Origin: Cornus controversa
Lineage: Eukaryota > Streptophyta > Magnoliopsida > Cornales > Cornaceae
Assembly (NCBI GenBank): GCA_026545225.1
Contig: CM048846.1
Span: forward strand, 90,351,270 to 90,415,269
Direction: 5' to 3'
DNA: 64,000 nt
In this document: positions 23,358 through 33,210 of the stretch, one piece after another
Numbering within the stretch: position 1 is the stretch's first letter
Layout of the letters: every line of letters starts with the position of its first letter
The notes under the pieces: model-generated
Database searches by the model: none
What the model was told of the DNA's origin: nothing
Seen by the model: the letters and a program-made list of their open reading frames with translations, nothing else
Translations under genes and position numbers: made by a program

Positions 23358-24794
23358 TTTTGCAAATACACTAATAACAAAACATTTGCACATAGAAGTA
23401 TCTAAATAGGTGACGTTCTTGTCTTTCCGTACACGTTTCTACTATAGCGTTCTGCGTATATTTTTGTTCTTTGTATGATATTGAATTTGTCTTTTTTGCA
23501 CTCCTTTAACTCACACTATGTGTGACTTATAGTGTGTAATAGAGAATTTGAGATTTGAGTAGAAACTTTTGAAATCCTTAATTGGGATGGGACAAATCTT
23601 TTAGTTTTGTTGCCAGTCACTTGATTGAACCTTCATGTATAAAATCTTGAATGGAGACAAAACCTCAATAGGTCTTGCCTAGTCCTGGAGTTCCCATAGG
23701 TGAGAAAACCTAATAATAAAAAAATCAATGTGATATACTCAAAATCTCAATATCATTACTGAACTGTGACATTCAAATTGCTTTCAAAAGAAGGTAGCTT
23801 CTCAACATTCTAACTCTTCAAATAACCTGAAAAGTGCTCTTGTATAATTAAATAAATATAGCCTATTTTGATCAATTCATTGACTAGATCAGTGAGAGAG
23901 CTCATCACAGCCATTTTTTTTTTTTTTTTGGTGGTAAATATATCTCAGCCATTCATGTCACTTTGAGGTCGGCACTCGTCAGTCGTCAATTTAACTAACA
24001 ACTTTTTATGAGGAGCATTAATAATAAGAGTAAATTATAAGAAATAAAAAACTCATCACTTTTGCAACTAATTTCTGTGATATCCTAAGAGTATTTTTCC
24101 TACTAGGAGAGGAGTGTATTTTATAAATATATATATTCATATATTTTTATACTTGTATAATCAAATGTCTTGCAAAAAATGCATCAATAAAAAGGCGGTA
24201 GTGTGTAGGAGTGCACACGATTTAGTTTGGTATGATTTCAGACTAAATTGAAACCGATATCAATGATTCTTTAATTTTGAAATCAAAACTAGAACAGTTG
24301 AGACATGGAATTGAACCAAACCATGAAAGATCGGTTCAGTTTGGTTCCGAATCATGGTCCTTGGACTTTGGATTCGCGAAAAATTGAGTTTATTAATTTT
24401 AAATTAGAAATAGAAGAAATCACAAAAATTACTATTCACAATGTGTCCTAAAGAAAAGACATATTTGAAATGGTCCAAGTATTCAAACTCAATGACACTT
24501 GAAAAGATGTTGAATAACCAAAACTAAAACTACAGCTTCAATTTAAAAACACTCGAACTTTTCAGACTTGGCAAAATAATTATAAAAAATGATGAATTGA
24601 GTCCAATGTATACATAAAAAAAAAAAAAAAAAACAATAGTAAAGATCGAGGACAACCAAGGCAGAACACATAACTAAAATATGATGAGTCTTGCACTATT
24701 CTATTTACAACAACACACATTTCCTTAATTTTGGGTTTACTGGCTAACATCTATAATAATTAAATAAAATTAATACATTAATTTCAAACAAGAA
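23358..24794. other. Intergenic, no gene seen
   Basis: AT-rich spacer. About 24210-24360 contains 'GGAGTGCACACGATTTAGTT' and 'AGATCGGTTCAGTTTGGTTC', resembling one end of a plant MITE family with 'GGTGTGCAC...GGTTCGGTTT' termini; the partner end was not found. Poly-A run at about 24619-24634. Confidence 0.35.
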
Positions 24795-24867
24795 GCCCGT
24801 CTAGCTCAGTTGGTAGAGCGCAAGGCTCTTAACCTTGTGGTCGTGGGTTCGAGCCCCACGGTGGGCG
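24795..24867 (+). tRNA. tRNA-Lys (anticodon CTT)
   Basis: A 73-nt cloverleaf reads directly from the sequence. The acceptor stem GCCCGTC pairs with GGTGGGC (one G-T and one T-G pair). The D arm is GCTCAGTTGGTAGAGC and the anticodon stem CAAGG/CCTTG encloses the loop CTCTTAA, with CTT at 24828-24830. The T arm GTGGGTTCGAGCCCCAC carries the B box GGTTCGAGCC. No intron and no encoded CCA, as usual for nuclear tRNA genes. A T run follows within a few bases (TTCTTTTC), a plausible RNA polymerase III stop. Both internal promoter boxes look intact, so it is probably functional. Confidence 0.96.
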
Positions 24868-27800
24868 TTCTTTTCACTTTTTTGCTGTTTCCTCAATAGC
24901 AGTCTCACAATCGTGAGCCCAAATCTTTTTTGGGCCTTCATGGACCCAGTATTCATTTACGTTCCAATTATTTGTGGGTGGCCATTTGACATCTTACAAA
25001 ATATCTTTAGCAATATTCTTTCCAGGCCCAAAATATTTGACTTAAAAAAAAGCCCAAAATATTTGACTTAAAAGAAAAAGCCCAAATTACAAAACTCAGT
25101 TTTTAAAAGGTTGGATCCATATATACGACTTTAATTGCAAAAATATTAAAACATTTGGTTATCAATCTACTTCAAGGAGCCCATTACATCTTCTAGAGAC
25201 ATCAAAGCCAGCCCATTAGGCAATCATCATATGTGAAAGAGAGCAGGGAATGTAGCTGACTATGTTTCGATCCTGGCCGTCGATCGTCGAATCAGGGTCA
25301 ACTTTACTGATCCCAATGTCTGTGAGACAATGGGAGCTCATTGGTGGTGGGTCCTGCAATCATGCAATTGATCAAGCCAGCTGGCTAGCTAGCTCTGCCA
25401 ATCCTAAAACCAAGCTTTTAGCTTTCTATGATTTTCCCTTCAATGGCCCATTCTGTGTTTCCCACTTTTATGATGGTGAAAATTGCTTATAAGCTTTTTT
25501 TCATTTAATTTCTTAAGACTTTTTAGTGGCATTCTTTTCAGAGCATCATTGAAGAATATTTACCACTTCAATCTTTATTACTACTAGGCCGAGAAATATA
25601 AAAACACGTGTTCAAATTTGAGAAGAAAACTTTCGAATGTTGTATCACTGACTCATTTAAAAATGGTGATTAGAAATGCTTGAGATAGAGCTTGTTTATG
25701 AAACCACAGGCACCCAACATATTGCTATGACTTGTCTCATTGTAGGTAGGACTCATGTTCCTTTCTAGTTGTGCTTTCTCTCTCAAATCTTTATGACATT
25801 TTTTTTTGTGTTCATGAAATTGACCTTGGTGTAACAATTTACCCAACACTGTTTCTTACTTTTTTGTTGGCATAATATTGGAATTTGTTTTACGTTTGTA
25901 TATGTAATTTTTTTTTTTCATGTTACAAGGAAAAATCACACACCACATCGAAAAAAAAAAGGTTTTGCCTATAGTCTACGTTTACTGTGAAGGCGACAAA
26001 GAGTTTCATATGCAAAGAGAAAAAGAGATCTACAAGTCTCTCAAACCCTAACCCCAATACCCCCACACCACACCAAAAAAAAAAAAAAAATTGATACAGC
26101 CTGAAGTTCACGTCTATTATGAAGACGACGAAGAGTTTCTGTATGCAAAGAGAAAGGAGATCTACAAGTCTATCAAATCCTTAACCCCAATACCCCTCTC
26201 TCTCTCTCTCTTGTATTTTTAAGATTCTTCATAAACATTACAAATACTGGCACTCTTATATGTCGAGTTATAATAAAGACTAAAAATCGGATCAAAACAC
26301 AAGATAAAAACAGGTCAAAAAAGTTTGATTAAGAAAACTGCATTACTAGATTGTATGACTTTAGTGAGAAACTCAACAAGTGACGATTCGTGATTCAAGT
26401 CAAAATCAGTTTGCAACACGACTCGAACCAAAAGAGAATTTGAACAACAACTCAACAATTATTTATTTTTGGATTGTTTTGATTTTATAATTCCAAAGTC
26501 CTTGTTCTGATTTCCTCCTTCTGCTCTAAAACTTGAAGATAGTGGCAAACAAACACATTTGACCAATAATCTTAGGTGAACTTCTAGAGTACAATTATTA
26601 CCGAGTGAGATCAATGATAAACTATGAAACTTAAGGGCACATTTGTCAAATGTGACCAATAAGATAATGGTGTTCAATTTTAGTGTAATCTAGTTGAAAC
26701 ATCTTCACTCATTATTTCAGCGTATTCCAAAAAAGTGAAAGTAAAAGCACATAAGAATAAATTTTATGTCATACACAGAAAGTGACAAAATAAGAATACA
26801 CGTGAAATGCGAGAACAAAAATGTGCCCATAACACAAAAATAACATTTATTTTAAAAAATTATGTGACTTGAATTCCTACTTGTCTCCACACAAATTCAC
26901 AAGGCAAAGACCCATATCATTTCTTACCCAAACGTTAGGATAAGACCTGACTCACAGGTGTGCGACCCATTGCCAACACCTATACAAAGAGAAGAACAAG
27001 CCAACAAGTGACAAAGTCCCCAAGGAAAAAGCTCAGCATGGAAAATAAAGTTCCTAGTAAACACCAAACTTTGATAATGACAAGATTTAAGAGCATTTTA
27101 TCTAAATTCCCAAACGTTTTTGAGTTTTCTCATGTGATGTAGAGTTAAAACAAGAGAGTAGCTACAAATTGATCAAAATGGATAGAAATTTAAAGCCTTG
27201 AAGGATTCCATTTCAATTCTGTGGGGGGAACAAAAGGGTACCAAACACACTCTAGTTCTATGTAAAGTCACTGTGCAACACACAAACACCTTTGTTGTGA
27301 TGTGATCTTTGGATAGGCAGATATCAATTAGGGCTAAAAGTGTCTATTCCATATTTATTTATGTACCCAAGATATACAGTTTCTTGATATGGTGAGGGTA
27401 GAGGACAGTTTTGTATAATTTTATTTATTTATTAATATCACATCAATATTGACTGGTTTTCAGCATCCAACAGTACTTTCATCAGCCTAATGTCATCCTT
27501 TCTTGATGAGAAGACTGTTATGTGATACCTTTACTCGTTAATTTTCCTTCCCTTCCTTCTTTCTTTTCCTTTATTATTTTTTATTTCTTACATATATGAC
27601 ACGATAATTGAATCCATAACCGCACGTCTATGCTAGTTGAACTGAACTTGTCTCGGGTATGTGTTTTAAGTATCAAGCATCTCTAAATGTAAATTTTAGA
27701 ATTAGGGGTCTCCACTTGAACTATGTTCAAAACTTGAATACAGTACGTGAATACAATTTGCATACTTAAATACCATAATGCTCTACTTAAAAACGTAAGT

Positions 27801-28039
27801 TAGTAAGTTGAGAACTCTAGTTTACCGTCAAATTTGAGTATTTTTTTTTCCCCCTGTCATAGTAAGAGGATTTATGTGACGATCTATGTGAATGGGTGTG
27901 ACATGGATTAGGTGCGAGATAATAGATGAGCTATCACACTGTTAGACTAAGGTTGTCATGATTTCACATCAATCACTTGAGGAAGGTAAAGATGAAGTTC
28001 TTCTATGTATGTTCACACATTTTTATGATACAATACGTT
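24868..28039. other. Intergenic, no confident gene
   Basis: AT-rich spacer. It contains a tandem duplication with coding-like copies (25974-26195, separate entry). The short open frames at 25262 and 26960 look random: no family motif and no supporting splice or promoter context. Confidence 0.4.
25974..26195. repeat. 132-bp tandem duplication of unknown origin, coding-like
   Basis: Copy 1 starts at 25974 and copy 2 at 26106. Both contain 'AAAGAG...GAGATCTACAAGTCT' and end near 'AACCCCAATACCCC'. Read on + they give related peptides, VYVYCEGDKEFHMQ and VHVYYEDDEEFLYAKRKEIY, suggesting a decayed acidic/basic coding segment. Family not recognised. A-runs separate the copies. Confidence 0.5.
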
Positions 28040-29935
28040 TTAAAGCCGTAAACCCATCAGAACTCTGCAGTTAAACGTGCTTATGTGAGAGTAGTACTAG
28101 GATGAGTGACCTCTTGAGAAATCGCTGGTTTAAGAGCCAAAAGTCGACGATATTATGTTGGGACCTCCTAAGAAAGATGTTTTAACACATATTTGATAAA
28201 GTAAGAGAGTAGTAGGTATAGGGCATTACAATCGAGGTGGTAAATGTTTCAACACATATTTGATAGAGTAAAAAAGTAGTAGGTATTGTGTGTTGGGTAG
28301 GGTATTCGATTTGGATACATGTTTCAACAAATATTTGATAGAGTAAGAGAGTAGTAGGTATTGTGTGTTGGGTAGGGTGAAGCCTTACAATATAGGGTAA
28401 GAGAGTAATACCAAGATTGGTGGCCTCCTAGACTGACAATATTGTGTAGGGTAGGGTGTGGATTACCTCCTAAAAAGTTTCTGATTCGAGGATGACAAAA
28501 GCAGATAATATTGTGTCGGGCGTTACAATCTTGGTATTTGATTTGGGTATATGTTTTAACACATATTTGATAGAGTACCTAGTACCAAGAGGTAGTACCA
28601 GGATGGATATTGTGTCAGGTGAGGTGGAGCGTTACCTAGGTACATGTTTTAACACATATTTGATAGGGTAAAAGAATAGTACCAAGAGGTAGTACCAGGA
28701 TGAGTGATTTCTTGAGAAGTCTCTAATTCAAGGGAACCAAAAGTCGACAATATTGTGTCGAGTAGGGAGAGTAGTAAGTATTTCATTTGGGTATATGTTT
28801 CAACACATTTGATAAAGTAAGAGAGTAGTACCAAGAGGTAGTATCAGGGTGGATATTATGTTAAGTAGGGTAGGAGAATAGTACCAAGAGGTAGTATCAG
28901 AGTAGTAGGTATAGGGCATTACAATCGAGGTGGTACATGTTTCAACACATATTTGATAGAGTAAGAAAGTAGTAGGTATTGTGTGTTGGGTAGGGTATTC
29001 GATTTGGATACATGTTTCAACAAATATTTGATAGAGTAAGAGAGTAGTAGGTATTGTGTGTTGGGTAGGGTGAAGCCTTACAATATAGGGTAAGAGAGTA
29101 GTACCAAGATAGGTGGTCTCCTGGACTGATAATATTGTGTAGGGTAGGGTGTGGATTACCTCCTGAAAAGTTTCTGATTCGAGGATGACAAAAGCAGATA
29201 ATATTGTGTCGAGTGTTACAATCTTGGTATTTGATTTGGGTATATGTTTTAACACATATTTGATAGGGTACCTAGTACCAAGAGGTAGTACCAGGATGGA
29301 TATTGTGTCAGGTAAGGTGGAGCATTACCTAGGTACATGTTTTAACACATATTTGATAGGGTAAGAGAATAGTACCAAGAGGTAGTACCAGGATGAGTGA
29401 TTTATTGGGAAGTCTCTGAATCAGGGGAACCAAAAGCCGACAATATTATGTCGAGTAGGGAGAGTAGTAAGTATTTAATTTGGGTATATGTTTCAACACA
29501 TTTGATAAGGTAAGAGAGTAATACCAAGAGGTAGTATCGAGGTGGATATTATGTCAAGTAGGGTAAGAGAATAGTACCAAGAGGTAGTATCAGAATGGGT
29601 AACCTCTTGGGAAGTCTCTAGTTCGGGAGAGCTAAAAGCCGACAATATTGTATCGGGTAAGGTGAGACATTACAATCTAGGTATTTGATTTTGGGTACAT
29701 GTTTCAACACATATCTGATAGTGTAAGAGAGTAGTACCAAGAGGTAGTGCCAAGATTCAACACATATTTGATAGGGTAAGAGGATAGTACCAAGAGGTAG
29801 TATCAGGATGGGTGACCTATTGAGAAGTCTCTGGTTTGGGGAAGCCAAAAGCTGATAATACTGTGTCAGGTAGGGTGAGGCGTTACAATCTAAGTATTTG
29901 ATTTTGGGTACATATTTCAACACATATTTGATATG
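28040..29935. repeat. Tandem array derived from a 5S-rRNA-containing sequence (Cassandra-like)
   Basis: Positions about 28052-28125 match the 3' half of plant 5S rRNA, with 'CCCATCAGAACTCTGCAGTT' and 'GAGAGTAGTACTAGGATGAG' plainly visible. Most differences are C-to-T or G-to-A. Downstream, shortened and diverged versions of the same unit repeat many times. Markers are 'GTACCAAGAGGTAGTACCAG' and 'GACAATATTGTGTCGG', then a 'GGTGAGGCGTTACA' stretch and 'TGTTTCAACACATATTTGAT'. A higher-order unit is duplicated: 28208-28900 and 28901 to about 29593 (period 693), with few differences. Cassandra TRIM elements are the known plant retroelements with 5S sequence in their LTRs, so origin from one is likely; no primer-binding site or polypurine tract was seen. 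Confidence 0.75.
28052..28125 (+). pseudogene. 5S rRNA-like fragment
   Basis: About 70 bp align with the second half of plant 5S rRNA as I remember it, including the region of the internal promoter boxes. Roughly nine mismatches are seen, mostly of the deamination type. The first half of 5S rRNA is missing, so this is not a functional rRNA gene. Confidence 0.75.
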
Positions 29936-30744
29936 GTAAATTACACTGACTTGTCATGAGATTTCGTCAATATACACTCGTCTCCCATCTTATTTGTCAA
30001 ATTATATTGACCTCTTTTAAAGTTTGTATCTTTGTAATACCGTTTTTTTTTCGTTAACGATCGTTAATTGTCAGAGACTGACATTGTATTTATTGCAATA
30101 AAAAACAATATATATAATAATAAGAATAGAAACGAAATTACATAAGAAAATAAAATAAAATATATACAACATAGACCTATATGTCCTTTTAGATATTTTT
30201 TTCTTAATTATTTAATTATTATTTTACTACAGTTTTAACAAATACTCTTTTACTTAAATACCTAAAAGAAAATAAATGAGTATAGTCAATAGAAACATTG
30301 GGAGACAGGTATTCATGAATTTAAAGTATGCTATGAGAATGATTTGCTATTCTTAGATGAATTTGAAAAGAAAAAAAAAATAATAATCTTTTTATACTCT
30401 TGTGAAAACTATTTTAGTTCTTAAAAAGTAGAGTGAAAAAAGGCCTAATTTTAGGATGTTATTGTTTAATTATTTGAAAATGATTTTTTGATTTTAGAAT
30501 TTTGACAATTATTTTTGGACTTCAAAACCAAACAAACCCTAATTATTGTGTTTTTTTTTTCTGTAAAATAATACTAGTATACTGTGTCCTTGGATCGTGA
30601 TATTCCTCCAAGGGAGCTTAGTTTAATTATCATAACAATAAAAGAGTTCAATTTCCATAATGACATATCAATAAGAATTCAATTTGCATAATCATAATTT
30701 CTCGTGCATTGCATTGATCATCATACATTGTGCAAGCAAGCTAA

Positions 30745-30784
<40 letters not shown>

Positions 30785-32695
30785 TGTGTGTGTGTGTGTG
30801 TGTGTGGATAAAAAGAATAAAAAGGACGACTTGGTTGTTAGTATGTGTTACCTAATGTAATTGAGTGGAAATGGGAAAAGACCAAAATAGCCTGTCCATC
30901 ACTAAATCCATGTCATATCACCAACCCCTTTTGATTGCACATAGATTCGGTGGATTTTTTTCAAGCCCATTCTCATGTAAATTGTTTGGTCAACACTGGC
31001 CAAAGAACAACTGGTTGGAATGCATTAAATTCCTGGGTTGCTCCTTTCATGTCCTTCTTCTTAGCAACACCACATGAAGAACGAGGCACATAAGGAAAGC
31101 CATATTAGCTTGTAATGGAAACCCTCCATGTGTATATATATATACATACACACAAGTTGTCCTTGTTGATGCCAATGAATTGAATTGCCTTTATGAACTC
31201 AATTTTGATTTTTTCAATTACAATACTTGTTTTTTTTTTTTTACTCTTAAAATCATTTCTTGTTATTTTATTTCATTTTATACTATCTTTTTCTCTTAAA
31301 ATCATTTTTTTTGGGGGTGAGTTGAACCCCTTCCTTTTACTTTGATAGAAGAAAAATTACCACTAGATTACGTGTCTTTATTATTTCATTTTATACTTCA
31401 TTTAGTACGAATAATGAAAAAAAGTGAGTGAGTGAAATAAAAGGAAGTGACACTTTGTATTGTTTCATAAGAATTAGATGAATGAGATGTTTTATATCGT
31501 TGTCCAACTATGTTACTTCTATAAATTTTTGTAAAAAAAAATGATGAAGGGTAACAATGTCCTTTAAATTATATATAATAGTTATTCTTTTTTTTTCTTT
31601 TCTCTTTTGTCCATTTTGGAGGGACTAAAAATAAGGATTAAAAAGCCGAGAGACGATAAAATTTGACACAACCAGTCAATACGACTCGAACACAATAAAA
31701 AGTTAGCATACTAGTTAACTTTAATCGTATTCGTGTCATAATAATGTTAACTTATTTAATTAACTGTGTCACATTTGTGTTCTGAGGCTTAATCTATTTA
31801 AATCGACTAAACTCATTTAAATTCTCATGTCAAATTTAACTCCATTAAATTGAAACATATTATAATCCAATTATTATGAACATTTTTGTTATTTCAGCAA
31901 AAACCTAATATGAATATTTTATTATTACTTCTTTTTAGTAATTGTATTGTCCTCAATTTCATGAATGTAGTCATCTATTATATTATTTTTATTATACTTG
32001 GATTTTATACTAAAAACAATTTAATAAACAAATTAAATAAACTATTAAAGGAGCCATGTCACCAATGAATATTAGCTGAAATGGTATCAACTCTCCTCAT
32101 GGAATGAAAGGGAGTGTTTCAATCAAATTGGGGTCAACACAAATTGTCACCCACATCTCATACCCATCCCATATTTCTTTCGAGGGTTTCTCCTTGACGG
32201 ATATATATATATATATATCAGACAATTGGAGACTTACTCCAACCTCCATCCATCCTCTCTTATTTTCCATGTAAACACATCCTTATTTTCTATTTATTGT
32301 CTATATTGTTTATGAATACCTTTTAACCATAGTTCTCTCTTGCGTTTTGACAAATAGTTGCACTGCTTCTTTAAGTTATTCCTTTCTCAAAAAAAATGTC
32401 TTAATTTTATTTCTTTTTAATTCACAGCATTATATATATATATATATATACAAAAAGAATAGAAAATAAAATATCTTATGAGAAGAAAAAGAAAGAAAGG
32501 GACAAACCACAAAAGAGCTCCCGACTGTCCCACAAGCGCTAACAAGACCTCCAACAACATACTACCAACAGTGCAGTAGTAGAAGTAGCCTGAGCATAGT
32601 ATCTAAAGCTTACATTCAAAAGCGCGTGCCAGCACCTTCCAATCACAAGAAATCCACAACCAATCTCAGATGATGTACTAAAAATCATCCTTAAT
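29936..32695. other. Intergenic, no gene seen
   Basis: About 29935-30050 resembles one end of the GGTAAA...ACTGAC MULE-MITE family. About 31665-31860 resembles a decayed MITE ('CACAACCAGTCAATACGACT', 'GTATTCGTGTCATAATAATG'). A CT/GT microsatellite lies at 30750-30806 and TA runs near 32200 and 32433. The remainder is featureless AT-rich DNA. Confidence 0.4.
30750..30806. repeat. Compound (CT)n(GT)n microsatellite
   Basis: About 15 CT units are followed directly by about 12 GT units. Confidence 0.95.
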
Positions 32696-32699
32696 GTGT

Positions 32700-33210
32700 T
32701 CATAAAATTGGTTTTAGACTATGTTCCCCACACGCAACAAGCGCGTGAAATGCACAGTCCCCTAGAACAGCATAACTCTGTAACACACTCTCTCTCTCTC
32801 TCTAAACTTCTCGAGTCCTTGACTCCTTACTTCTCTCTCTACACCGTCTCTCTCTCTCTTTGGTTACAACCAGTTGAAACACAACCCATCAAAACTAGCC
32901 TCACAATCCCAGATCACCAGATCGCCGAGCTTCGGCATGGACCAACGGCGGAGACTCAAATTCCGGCCGCCGCCGAAGGTTTTTGCCGGCTAAATGCAAC
33001 CCAATACTCCCCAAGCAAACATCACCCCTCAACCCTCCGGCGACGACGACGGCGACGGTAATCATAAACCCAAAAAAACCCTTTTTCGGAAAATTCAAGA
33101 AATTTCACAATACACCTCAACTCTGTACTTGTATTTGCATTTTGAACCATAACATTAATATATTTCACACATTCATTCTGTGAGTGTGTGTTTTGTGTGT
33201 TATTGCTATA
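32700..33210 (+). promoter_or_regulatory. 5' leader and proximal region of the BED/DUF659 gene
   Basis: CT-rich tracts (32789-32804 and 32847-32861) and a GC-richer segment with 'GGCGACGACGACGGCGACGG' precede the ATG, typical of a plant 5' UTR. An in-frame GTG-initiated extension of nine codons exists at 33184 but lacks an ATG. The transcription start cannot be fixed from sequence. Confidence 0.4.

Noticed and set aside
26040..26075. Telomere-like 'AACCCTAACCCC' in the 26-kb tandem repeat
   Set aside because: A single partial unit only, absent from the second copy; not an interstitial telomere array.
28649..29923. Three - strand open frames of 61-151 aa with repeated 'ETCIQIEYPTQHTIPTTLLL'-type residues
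   Set aside because: They lie in the 5S-derived tandem array; the repeated peptides simply mirror the DNA repeat.
33184..33210. Nine-codon upstream extension of the BED/DUF659 frame
   Set aside because: It begins with GTG, not ATG; the ATG at 33211 gives the family's usual N-terminus.
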